The notes beneath the pieces are model-generated. The model did no database searches, was not told the DNA's origin, and saw nothing but the letters and a program-made list of their open reading frames with translations. Shown in pieces: positions 6,324 to 12,851 of a stretch of DNA of 12,851 bases. The stretch lies in NCBI GenBank assembly GCA_033721915.1, contig JAWWAC010000074.1, forward strand, positions 1-12,851, read 5' to 3'. Origin of the DNA: REBR01 sp033721915. GTDB lineage: Bacteria; Pseudomonadota; Gammaproteobacteria; Pseudomonadales; Oleiphilaceae. The stretch's first letter is position 1, and each line of letters begins with the position of its first letter. Made by a program: the position numbers and the translations under genes.

Positions 6324-8735
6324 TTAATGGGTGTTGACCCGGTCATCGTCTTCCCGTGACTGTCCGGACGCGCCTCCTTCCGCCTCGGTGGGCGCCACGG
6401 CCTCCGGCTGATACGTCAGTGCGATGTCCAGCACCTCGTCAATCCATTTGACCGGGCGGATCTCCAGGGATTCCTTGATGTTTTCAGGTATCTCCTTGAG
6501 ATCCCTTACATTTTCATCAGGAATGATCACCGTCTTGATGCCGCCACGATGGGCTGCCAGCAGCTTCTCCTTAAGGCCTCCGATCATCAGTACACGGCCC
6601 CTGAGGGTAATTTCACCGGTCATGGCCACATCCGCCCGCACCGGAATCCGGGTCAGTGCGGAAATCAGGCTGGTGCACATGCCAATGCCGGCGCTGGGGC
6701 CGTCTTTGGGGGTGGCCCCCTCCGGAACGTGCACGTGGACGTCGTTTTTCTCATAGAAATCCGCCGCCAGGCCCAGCCCGGCCGCGCGGCTGCGTACCAC
6801 GGTCAGCGCCGCCTGAATGGATTCCTGCATGACATCCCCCAGTGAGCCGGTTTTGACCACCTTGCCCTTGCCCGGGCTGACAGCGGTCTCAATGGTCAGC
6901 AGCTCGCCACCCACCTGGGTCCAGGCCAGCCCCGTGACCTGGCCAATCTGGTTGTTCTCCTCCGCCAGGCCATACTTGAAGCGGCGCACACCGGAGTAAT
7001 GCTCCAGGTCTTCCACGCCGATTTCCTTGGACGGGCGCTCACCGGACTCCACGTGTTCGCGCACCACCTTGCGGCAGAGTTTGGCGATTTCCCGCTCAAG
7101 GCTGCGCACACCGGCCTCCCGGGTGTAGTAGCGGATCAGGGCCAGCAGGGTGTCGTCGTGCATGGACAGCTCGTCCGCCTTGAGGCCGTTGGCCTTGAGC
7201 TGCTTGGGCAGCAGGTAGCGACGGGCGATGTTGACCTTCTCGTCCTCTGTATAGCCGGGGATGCGGATGATCTCCATGCGATCCAGCAGCGGCCCGGGGA
7301 TGTTCATGGAGTTGGAAGTGCACACAAACATCACATCCGAGAGGTCAAAATCCAGCTCCAGGTAGTGGTCGTTGAAGGTGTGGTTCTGTTCCGGGTCCAG
7401 CACCTCCAGAAGGCCGGAAGCCGGATCACCCCGGTGGTCCATGCCCATCTTGTCCACTTCATCCAGCAGGAACAGGGGGTTGCGCACACCCGCCTTGGAC
7501 ATCTTCTGGATGATCTTGCCCGGCAAGGCACCAATGTAGGTGCGGCGGTGACCGCGGATTTCCGCTTCGTCGCGAACACCACCCAGTGCCATGCGGGTGT
7601 ACTTGCGGTTGGTGGCCCGGGCCACGGACTGCCCCAGCGAAGTCTTGCCCACACCGGGAGGCCCCACCAGGCAAAGCACAGGGCCTTTTACCTTGCGCAC
7701 CCGGCTTTGTACCGCCAGGTACTCCAGAATGCGCTCCTTGACCTCCTCAAGGCCGTAGTGATCCTCGTCCAGGATCTCGCGGGCCCGCTCCAGGTCGTGG
7801 CGTACACGGCTGCGCTTTTTCCAGGGCACCGCCAGCAGCCAGTCGATGTAGCCACGCACCACCGTGGCCTCGGCGGACATGGGGGACATCATCTTGAGCT
7901 TGTTCAGCTCGGTTTCCGCCTTCTTGCGGGCCTCCTTGGGCATGCCGGCGGATTCAATGCGCTGTTCCAGGTCCTCGAAGTCATGGCCACCGCCATCACC
8001 CAGCTGGCCCATTTCCTTCTGGATGGCCTTCATCTGCTCGTTCAGGTAATACTCACGCTGGCTGCGCTCCATCTGCTTCTTGACGCGGCCACGGATGCGC
8101 TTCTCGATCTCGATCAGGTCGATTTCCGAGTCCAGCTTGCCCAGCAGCCCTTCAATGCGCTTGCGCAGATCCAGTGTCTCCAGCAGTTCCTGCTTTTCCG
8201 ACACCTTCAGCTCCAGGTGGGCGGCCATGGTGTCCGCCAGGCGGTCCAGCTCGTCGATTCCGGTGAGGGAGTTGCTCACCTCGGAGGGCACCTTGCGAGA
8301 GAGTTTGACGAACTTCTCGAACTCTTCCATGAGGGTGCGCACAAGCACCTCTTCCTCACGCTCGTCCACGGGCTGCTCTGGCAGGGCCTCGATGGGACCC
8401 CGCAGGTAATCACGGCCGCTCACCTCGCCGAGGCGGCCACGGTGGGTGCCTTCCACCAGCACTTTCACAGTGCCGTCAGGCAGCTTGAGCATCTGCAGCA
8501 CGCTGGCCACGGTACCCAGCTGATAGATTTCGTCCGCTGTCGGATCGTCCGTCTCCGCGTCCCTCTGGGCCACCAGGAAGATCCTCTTGGAGGAGGCCAT
8601 GGCCTCCTCAAGAGCATTGATGGACTTCTCACGGCCAACAAACAGTGGCACCACCATATGGGGAAAAACCACCACGTCACGCAGCGGCAGTATGGGCAGT
8701 GTCTCTGTTGCCGGTACCGGCTCTTTGTCAGTCAT
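6324..8735 (-). CDS. lon: Lon ATP-dependent serine protease (LonA)
   Basis: 803 residues, against 784 in E. coli. In order: the N-terminal substrate-recognition domain (about 10-205, starting LPILPLRDVVVFPHMVVPLF), a coiled helical linker (about 210-290), the AAA+ domain with Walker A GPPGVGKT (358-365) and Walker B LFLLDEVDK (421-429), and the C-terminal protease domain with the catalytic Ser681 in PKDGPSAGIGM and Lys724 in GGLKEKLLAAHRGG. Lon forms a cytosolic hexamer that degrades misfolded proteins and specific regulators. The C-terminal tail after residue 780 (TEAEGGASGQSREDDDRVNTH) is longer and more acidic than usual. The RBS GAGGA lies 6 nt before the ATG. It stands between the clpX terminator and the hupB promoter, so it is probably a separate unit; no terminator is visible between lon and hupB. 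A heat-shock type promoter is suspected upstream. Confidence 0.99.
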   Translation of the reverse strand: MTDKEPVPATETLPILPLRDVVVFPHMVVPLFVGREKSINALEEAMASSKRIFLVAQRDAETDDPTADEIYQLGTVASVLQMLKLPDGTVKVLVEGTHRGRLGEVSGRDYLRGPIEALPEQPVDEREEEVLVRTLMEEFEKFVKLSRKVPSEVSNSLTGIDELDRLADTMAAHLELKVSEKQELLETLDLRKRIEGLLGKLDSEIDLIEIEKRIRGRVKKQMERSQREYYLNEQMKAIQKEMGQLGDGGGHDFEDLEQRIESAGMPKEARKKAETELNKLKMMSPMSAEATVVRGYIDWLLAVPWKKRSRVRHDLERAREILDEDHYGLEEVKERILEYLAVQSRVRKVKGPVLCLVGPPGVGKTSLGQSVARATNRKYTRMALGGVRDEAEIRGHRRTYIGALPGKIIQKMSKAGVRNPLFLLDEVDKMGMDHRGDPASGLLEVLDPEQNHTFNDHYLELDFDLSDVMFVCTSNSMNIPGPLLDRMEIIRIPGYTEDEKVNIARRYLLPKQLKANGLKADELSMHDDTLLALIRYYTREAGVRSLEREIAKLCRKVVREHVESGERPSKEIGVEDLEHYSGVRRFKYGLAEENNQIGQVTGLAWTQVGGELLTIETAVSPGKGKVVKTGSLGDVMQESIQAALTVVRSRAAGLGLAADFYEKNDVHVHVPEGATPKDGPSAGIGMCTSLISALTRIPVRADVAMTGEITLRGRVLMIGGLKEKLLAAHRGGIKTVIIPDENVRDLKEIPENIKESLEIRPVKWIDEVLDIALTYQPEAVAPTEAEGGASGQSREDDDRVNTH

Positions 8736-8783
8736 ATTGGATCCTCAGCTTGCACTATGGTTGCCCTTGAACCGGGCCAACCG

Positions 8784-8796
8784 ATCAATTCTTGAT
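8784..8796. promoter_or_regulatory. inverted repeat ATCAA-TTC-TTGAT upstream of lon
   Basis: A perfect 5-bp inverted repeat with a 3-nt centre lies 49-61 nt before the lon start. It sits downstream of the possible heat-shock promoter and could be an operator or a short mRNA hairpin. No regulator can be named. Confidence 0.25.
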
Positions 8797-8809
8797 GGGT
8801 TACTGTCTT

Positions 8810-8836
8810 TGTGGGGGCGACACCGGGAAAATGCAA
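8810..8836 (-). promoter_or_regulatory. possible heat-shock (sigma32-like) promoter of lon
   Basis: On the minus strand TTGCAT (8836-8831), then 13 nt, then CCCCCACA (8817-8810). This only loosely matches the sigma32 pattern CTTGAAA-N13/14-CCCCATNT. The spacing and position, just after the clpX terminator, fit the known heat-shock control of lon, but the match is weak. Confidence 0.3.
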
Positions 8837-8837
8837 T

Positions 8838-8859
8838 AAAAAAGGGGCTTTCGCCCCTT
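8838..8859 (-). terminator. intrinsic terminator of clpX
   Basis: The minus strand has the stem AAGGGGC/GCCCCTT (7 bp, 4-nt loop GAAA, arms 8853-8859 and 8842-8848) followed by a T-run down to 8838. It lies about 40 nt after the clpX stop and isolates clpX from lon. Confidence 0.9.
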
Positions 8860-8880
8860 CCCTGTTTCCCTCTGCAAAGA

Positions 8881-8900
8881 CTGAACCGGACCCGGTTCAG
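8881..8900. repeat. 20-bp palindrome overlapping the clpX stop codon
   Basis: Arms CTGAACCGG (8881-8889) and CCGGTTCAG (8892-8900) are perfect inverted copies with a 2-nt centre. The stop codon of clpX (8899-8897) lies in the right arm. A further half-copy TGAACCGG occurs at 8768-8775 in the lon upstream region. It could be a regulator site or an mRNA structure paired with the terminator downstream. Confidence 0.55.
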
Positions 8901-10180
8901 TCTTCAGGTACCGCCTTGGCCTGATCCTGACTGGCGTAAATCTTGATCGGGTCGGAATGACCCAGAATGACGCTTTCGTCAATCACCACCTTGCAGACGT
9001 CCGGCTCTGAAGGCACCTCATACATGGTGTCCAGCAGCACCGACTCCATGATGGAACGCAGGCCACGGGCACCGGTCTTGCGCTCCATGGCCTTGTTGGC
9101 CACGGCACGCAGTGCGTCTTCCCGGAAGTCCAGCTCCACGTCTTCCATTTCGAACAGATGCTGATACTGCTTGGTCAGGGCGTTCTTGGGGGCGGTGAGT
9201 ATCTCCACCAGGGCATCCTCGTCCAGCTCGGTGAGTGTGGCCACCACCGGCAGGCGGCCCACAAACTCCGGTATCAGGCCGTACTTCACCAGGTCCTCTG
9301 TCTCGACGGACTTGAGAATATCGGTGGCGGTCTTCTCGTCGTCCTTGCTCACCACCCGTGCGGAGAAGCCAATACTGGTTTTTTCGGTGCGCTCGCGGAT
9401 CACCTTGTCCAGACCGGCAAAGGCGCCGCCACAGATAAACAGCATGTTGGCCGTATCCACCTGCAGGAATTCCTGCTGGGGGTGCTTGCGGCCACCCTGG
9501 GGCGGCACCGAGGCCACGGTGCCCTCGATCAGTTTCAGCAGCGCCTGCTGTACGCCCTCACCGGAGACATCCCGTGTGATGGAGGGGTTGTCGGACTTGC
9601 GGGAGATCTTGTCGATCTCGTCGATGTAGACAATGCCCTTCTGGGCCTTTTCCACATCGTAGTCACACTTCTGCAGCAGCTTCTGGATGATGTTCTCCAC
9701 ATCCTCGCCCACGTAACCGGCTTCGGTCAGGGTGGTGGCGTCGGCAAGGGTGAAGGGCACGTTGAGCATGCGCGCCAGCGTCTCAGCCAGCAGGGTCTTG
9801 CCGCTGCCGGTGGGGCCGATCAGCAGGATGTTGCTCTTGCCCAGCTCCACTTCCGGGCGCTGCTCACCAAAACGCAGACGCTTGTAGTGGTTGTACACCG
9901 CCACGGACAGCACCACCTTGGCACGGTCCTGGCCGATGACGTACTCATCCAGGGTTTCCTTGATTTCGTGGGGTGATGGCAGTCGATCGCTGGCCTCTTC
10001 CTGGGTACTCTCCTGGATTTCTTCCCGGATAATATCGTTACACAGGTCCACGCATTCATCGCAGATGAATACCGATGGCCCGGCAATCAGCTTCCTCACC
10101 TCATGCTGACTTTTGCCGCAGAACGAGCAATAGAGCAACTTTCCGCTGTCGTCGCCCCTGCCGCTTCCTTTATCCGCCAT
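8897..10180 (-). CDS. clpX: ClpX, ATP-dependent unfoldase of the ClpXP protease
   Basis: 427 residues (E. coli 424). The N-terminal zinc-binding domain has Cys18, Cys21, Cys40 and Cys43 (CSFCGK...CDEC). It dimerises and binds adaptors such as SspB. The AAA+ part shows Walker A GPTGSGKT (122-129), the pore loop GYVGED (155-160), Walker B IVYIDEID (183-190), the RKH pore loop (231-233), and the IGF loop (270-272) that docks on ClpP. All elements needed to unfold tagged substrates and feed them to ClpP are present. The RBS AGAGGT sits 6 nt before the ATG. A 216-nt spacer separates it from clpP, longer than usual, with two strong hairpins but no terminator-type U-run, so clpP and clpX may still be co-transcribed. 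A terminator follows at 8838-8859. Confidence 0.99.
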   Translation of the reverse strand: MADKGSGRGDDSGKLLYCSFCGKSQHEVRKLIAGPSVFICDECVDLCNDIIREEIQESTQEEASDRLPSPHEIKETLDEYVIGQDRAKVVLSVAVYNHYKRLRFGEQRPEVELGKSNILLIGPTGSGKTLLAETLARMLNVPFTLADATTLTEAGYVGEDVENIIQKLLQKCDYDVEKAQKGIVYIDEIDKISRKSDNPSITRDVSGEGVQQALLKLIEGTVASVPPQGGRKHPQQEFLQVDTANMLFICGGAFAGLDKVIRERTEKTSIGFSARVVSKDDEKTATDILKSVETEDLVKYGLIPEFVGRLPVVATLTELDEDALVEILTAPKNALTKQYQHLFEMEDVELDFREDALRAVANKAMERKTGARGLRSIMESVLLDTMYEVPSEPDVCKVVIDESVILGHSDPIKIYASQDQAKAVPED

Positions 10181-10200
10181 TGATGTACCTCTATAGCCCA

Positions 10201-10264
10201 GAGCAGAAAAAGACTGCTCATCGATGTTGATGCATTACTGTCACGGAACGCGGGGGGTCCCCGC
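10201..10264 (-). other. structured part of the clpP-clpX spacer
   Basis: Two stems stand out on the minus strand. The first is GCGGGG-ACC-CCCCGC (10249-10263, 6 bp) and the second is GAGCAG-TCTTTTT-CTGCTC (10219-10201, 6 bp), the latter ending 20 nt before the clpX start codon and close to its RBS. No clear promoter or reading frame was found in the 216-nt spacer (10181-10396). Confidence 0.45.
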
Positions 10265-10396
10265 CAACCGCGACACGAAAAATCCTGTACAGTCCTTAAG
10301 ATGTACGCAGGTTTCACCCAAGCCGATTAACGGTCGGCGATGCCCCGCTGTGGCCGCTTCCCGGACGCCTTCCGGTAAGCAGCCTGTCATTCAGTA

Positions 10397-11032
10397 TTAT
10401 TTACTGACCGGACGTTTATCAAGTGCACTGTCAATCAGCCCGTATTCCGCCGCCTGTGCCGGGTCCATGAAATTATCACGGTCCGTGTCACGGGCGATGG
10501 TGTCGATGTCCTGGCCGGTGTGATGGGCCAGAATGGCGTTGAGCTGGTGACGGATCTTGAGGATTTCCTTGGTATGGATCTCGATATCCGACGCCTGGCC
10601 CTGGAAGCCGCCCAGTGGCTGATGAATCATCATGCGCGAATGGGGCAGGCTGTGGCGCTTGCCGGCGGCACCGCCGGCCAGAAGCAGCGCACCCATGCTG
10701 GCCGCCTGGCCGATGCACAGAGTGGACACATCCGGCTTGATGAACTGCATGGTGTCGTAGATGGACATACCGGCCGTCACGGACCCGCCCGGTGAGTTGA
10801 TGTACAGGTGGATATCCTTGTCCGGGTTCTCGGACTCCAGAAACAGCAGCTGTGCCACGATCAGGTTGGCCATATGGTCTTCCACCTGGCCGACCATGAA
10901 GATGACCCGTTCCTTGAGCAGGCGCGAGTAGATGTCAAAAGACCGCTCACCCCGTGCCGTCTGCTCGATCACCATGGGGACCAGGCCGGAGTTGATGGTA
11001 TCGCCGGCGCCCTGATTGAATGGGTTTGTCAT
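10397..11032 (-). CDS. clpP: ClpP, proteolytic subunit of ClpXP
   Basis: 211 residues from ATG 11032 (E. coli 207 with its propeptide). The catalytic triad is Ser112 in GQAASMGALL, His137 in MMIHQPLGG and Asp186 in RDTDRDNF, each one residue on from the E. coli numbering. The first residues up to about SGLVPMV are probably a propeptide removed by self-cleavage. ClpP builds a double-ring 14-mer that degrades proteins delivered by ClpX. The frame is open back to ATG 11083, but that start has no RBS and lies directly in the tig terminator tail. ATG 11032 has GGAGAGAG 8 nt upstream, so it is preferred. The gene starts only 63 nt after the tig terminator and precedes clpX, the conserved order. Confidence 0.98.
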   Translation of the reverse strand: MTNPFNQGAGDTINSGLVPMVIEQTARGERSFDIYSRLLKERVIFMVGQVEDHMANLIVAQLLFLESENPDKDIHLYINSPGGSVTAGMSIYDTMQFIKPDVSTLCIGQAASMGALLLAGGAAGKRHSLPHSRMMIHQPLGGFQGQASDIEIHTKEILKIRHQLNAILAHHTGQDIDTIARDTDRDNFMDPAQAAEYGLIDSALDKRPVSK

Positions 11033-11095
11033 AGGAATTGCTCTCTCCGGATCTGTTCGCTGTGTGACTTGGCCGACTTGCATGAAAGCCGCCTG

Positions 11096-11120
11096 AAAAA
11101 AACAGCCGGCGTACCGGCTG
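11096..11120 (-). terminator. intrinsic terminator after tig
   Basis: The minus strand has CAGCCGG-TACG-CCGGCTG (7 bp; arms 11114-11120 and 11103-11109) followed by seven T (11102-11096). It stands between tig and clpP and may let part of the transcripts read through into clpP. Confidence 0.92.
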
Positions 11121-11184
11121 CTTCCAGTCTAGCCCAACTTTGCTGCGGCTGTGGCATTAAAACTTGTCATCAGCCGCCCTGCTT

Positions 11185-12489
11185 TCAGCCACCCTGCTGC
11201 GGAGGTTTGACGGCGTCTTCGTACTTGTACTTCTTTTCTTTCACTTTGGCCTTATCCAGCACCAGATCCACCACCTTGTCTTCCAGCACCACGGACTCCA
11301 GCTGCTGCTTCTGCTGCGGGTTGCTGTTGTAATAGGCGATCACCTCATCGGGATCCTGGTAGGTGGAGGCGATTTCCTGCAACTTGGCGTTGACCGCGTC
11401 CTCATCGGCGGTAATGTTCTCCTTGCGCAGGATTTCCTGGAACACCAGGCCGGTCTTCACGCGACGTGATGCCTGATCCTGGAACAGCTCCGAGGGCAGC
11501 TGAGAGGCATCCATCTGGCCGCCGAACTGCTGCACGGCTTCCTGCTTGAGGCGGTCGATTTCCTGGTCCACCATGGCCTGTGGCACCGGGAAGTCGGTAA
11601 CCTGCAGCAGACCGTCCACAACCTGGTTCTTGATCTTGTTGCTGATGCCGTTTTTCAGCTCCCGCTCCATGTTCTTGCGGACTTCTTCCCGGAAATCTTC
11701 CTCGCTCTCGGCTTCGACACCGAACTGCTGGAAAAATTCCTTGTTCAGCTCCGGCAGCTGGGGCTCTTCCACCTTCTTGACGGTCACCTGGAACTGGGCG
11801 CCTTTGCCGGCCAGGTCCTTGTTCTGGTAATCCTCCGGGAAGGTCACGTCCAGGGTAACCTCTTCGCCGGTCTTGGCGCCGATCAGGCCGTCTTCAAAGC
11901 CGGGGATCATCTGGCCTTCGCCCAGTGTGATGGCCTGGTCCTCCGCAGAGCCACCCTCGAAGGCTTCACCGTCGATGGTGCCGACGAAGTCGATGGTCAT
12001 GACGTCCTTCTTCTTGGACTTGCGCTTGACCTCTTTCATGGTGGCCTGCTGGCGGCGCAGATTGTCGATCATCTTGTTGAGGTCCTTGTCTTCCACCTGG
12101 GAGACGGGCTTTTCCACCTCAATCTGGCTCAGATCGCCAATCTCGATGCTGGGCAGCACTTCAAACACGGCAACAAACTCGAAATCCTTGCCCTCTTCCA
12201 CGGTCTTGGGCTCGAAGCGGGGCATGCCGGCAGGCTGCACGTCTTCTTTCTCGATGGCTTCCATGTAGGACTCACGCATCACTTCACCCAGCACTTCCTG
12301 GCGCACACCGGGACCAAAGCGCTTGCGGACCACCTTCATGGGCACTTTGCCGGGGCGGAAACCGTTCATCTTGACGGTTTTGGCCGCTTCCTGCAGGCGC
12401 TTGTCCACCTGCTGCTCCACTTTCTCTGCGGGTACGCCAATGGTCATGCGACGCTCGATATCGGACGTCGACTCAACAGAAACTTGCAT
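11185..12489 (-). CDS. tig: Trigger factor, ribosome-bound chaperone
   Basis: 434 residues (E. coli 432). The N-terminal ribosome-binding domain (about 1-115) has the signature loop GFRPGKVP (43-50) that docks near the peptide exit tunnel. The FKBP-like isomerase domain (about 160-240) contains DVMTIDFVGTIDGEAFEGG and MIPGFEDGLIGAKTGEE. The C-terminal domain (about 250-434) is the main chaperone cradle. It meets nascent chains first and hands them to later folding systems. The RBS GAGGA lies 6 nt before the ATG. Upstream there are 152 nt to tRNA-Leu. A TAAAGT hexamer (12549-12544) could be a -10, but its -35 is poor. The gene opens the proteostasis block and has its own terminator at 11096-11120. 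The C-terminus KPPQQGG is normal in kind for the family. Confidence 0.99.
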   Translation of the reverse strand: MQVSVESTSDIERRMTIGVPAEKVEQQVDKRLQEAAKTVKMNGFRPGKVPMKVVRKRFGPGVRQEVLGEVMRESYMEAIEKEDVQPAGMPRFEPKTVEEGKDFEFVAVFEVLPSIEIGDLSQIEVEKPVSQVEDKDLNKMIDNLRRQQATMKEVKRKSKKKDVMTIDFVGTIDGEAFEGGSAEDQAITLGEGQMIPGFEDGLIGAKTGEEVTLDVTFPEDYQNKDLAGKGAQFQVTVKKVEEPQLPELNKEFFQQFGVEAESEEDFREEVRKNMERELKNGISNKIKNQVVDGLLQVTDFPVPQAMVDQEIDRLKQEAVQQFGGQMDASQLPSELFQDQASRRVKTGLVFQEILRKENITADEDAVNAKLQEIASTYQDPDEVIAYYNSNPQQKQQLESVVLEDKVVDLVLDKAKVKEKKYKYEDAVKPPQQGG

Positions 12490-12641
12490 GGATCTTCCTC
12501 AAAGGTTGCCGTTTTGGGTTCAGTGAATGGGACTTAAACGAGCACTTTACCACGATTAGCGGCCGGTAGAGAACTGATGCCGGGCGGTAAAACAGGGTCG
12601 GAAGGGCTCACAGGGGCAAAATGGGGCTTGCAGGGCATAAA

Positions 12642-12725
12642 TGGTGCCGCCCCCCGGACTTGAACCGGGACGCCTAGGGCACTAGGACCTAAACCTAGCG
12701 TGTCTACCAATTCCACCAGGGCGGC
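12642..12725 (-). tRNA. tRNA-Leu(TAG)
   Basis: 84 nt with encoded CCA. The acceptor stem is GCCGCCC/GGGCGGC and the discriminator is A. The anticodon stem CTAGG/CCTAG encloses loop TTTAGGT, giving anticodon TAG. A variable arm of class II type (TGCCCTAGGCG) precedes the T arm CCCGG-TTCAAGT-CCGGG. Confidence 0.97.
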
Positions 12726-12732
12726 AAGAACC

Positions 12733-12757
12733 GGCTCCGCCGGGGGATGGCGGAGCC
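12733..12757 (-). other. 9-bp hairpin just upstream of tRNA-Leu
   Basis: GGCTCCGCC and GGCGGAGCC (arms 12749-12757 and 12733-12741) form a perfect 9-bp stem with a 7-nt loop. It lies between the tRNA-His terminator-like hairpin and the 5' end of tRNA-Leu and has no U-run. It could guide RNase processing. Confidence 0.5.
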
Positions 12758-12760
12758 CAT

Positions 12761-12785
12761 AAAAACAAGGCGCCAACAGGCGCCT
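12761..12785 (-). terminator. terminator-like hairpin after tRNA-His
   Basis: The minus strand has AGGCGCC-TGTT-GGCGCCT (7-bp stem; arms 12779-12785 and 12768-12774), then TG and five T. It lies 9 nt after the CCA end of tRNA-His. It could end that transcript, or leak into tRNA-Leu. Confidence 0.75.
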
Positions 12786-12794
12786 CGGGGAATA

Positions 12795-12851
12795 TGGGGT
12801 GGACGAAGGGGATCGAACCCTCGACCGCAGGAGTCACAATCCTGAGCTCTA
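12795..12851 (-). tRNA. tRNA-His(GTG), partial (5' end beyond right edge)
   Basis: The 3' part is present. The anticodon stem CAGGA/TCCTG with loop TTGTGAC gives anticodon GTG. The T arm is GAGGG-TTCGATC-CCCTT, with the last pair G-T, and the acceptor strand CGTCCAC is followed by C and CCA. The C discriminator is the hallmark of tRNA-His. The D arm and the 5' acceptor strand, including G-1, lie outside. Confidence 0.95.

Noticed and set aside
6999..8795. 598-codon open frame on the plus strand, antisense to lon
   Set aside because: It is the mirror frame of a strongly conserved gene in GC-rich DNA, rich in His, Leu and Gln, with no family motif and no RBS.
9158..9976. 272-codon plus-strand open frame opposite clpX
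   Set aside because: Shadow of clpX; no recognisable domain.
10280..10310. CTGTACAG as a LexA box before clpX
   Set aside because: The spacing does not match CTG-N10-CAG.
11033..11083. Extended ClpP N-terminus from ATG 11083
   Set aside because: No RBS, the start overlaps the tail of the tig terminator, and ClpP proteins normally begin near ATG 11032.
12610..12640. CCCCATTT as a sigma32 -10 before tig
   Set aside because: The -10 fits, but no -35 is found 13-14 nt upstream; that position lies in the 3' end of tRNA-Leu.
12534..12776. 80-codon minus-strand open frame
   Set aside because: It runs through the tRNA-Leu gene and the hairpins.
1..12851. CRISPR array, insertion sequence or prophage remnant
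   Set aside because: No spaced identical repeats of CRISPR type, no transposase or integrase motifs; the only array (3467-3561) is short, degenerate and lacks variable spacers of constant length.

Overview
The window looks like a chromosomal segment of a GC-rich gammaproteobacterium. The order tig, clpP, clpX, lon, hupB, ppiD, all on the minus strand, is the classic gammaproteobacterial proteostasis block, and the proteins match that group closely in length and motifs. I cannot name a genus. PpiD and several other proteins are rich in Asp and Glu, which would fit a marine or mildly halophilic host, but that is only an inference.

Reading in the direction of transcription (right to left): a tRNA-His cut by the right edge (12795-12851) and a tRNA-Leu(TAG) (12642-12725) are separated by two strong hairpins. 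Then come tig (12489-11185) with its own terminator, clpP (11032-10397), a 216-nt structured spacer, clpX (10180-8897) with a 20-bp palindrome at its stop and a terminator, lon (8735-6324), a strong sigma70-type promoter directly after lon, a leader of about 190 nt, hupB (6081-5809), a tRNA-Asp(GTC) (5776-5700) only 32 nt behind hupB, a strong terminator, and ppiD (5607-3733) with its terminator. These genes handle nascent-chain folding (trigger factor), ATP-dependent proteolysis (ClpXP, Lon), nucleoid structure (HU) and periplasmic folding (PpiD).

The left third is accessory. It holds three same-strand genes after the ppiD terminator: a periplasmic C39-type cysteine peptidase homologue (about 3439-2639), a signal-peptide outer-membrane beta-barrel protein with an acidic, possibly helical N-terminus (2545-1529), and an OMPP1/FadL-family barrel (1494 to beyond position 1). 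The FadL-type gene has no stop inside the window. The pairing of a C39 peptidase with a barrel carrying an N-terminal helical segment resembles FapD and FapF of the Pseudomonas functional-amyloid exporter, but no FapA/B/C/E-like subunit is visible here. Upstream of and inside the 5' end of the C39 reading frame lies a degenerate tandem array of about five 21-24-nt units with a GGCATCAGTGCC core. This three-gene cassette and its repeat array are the least explained part of the window.
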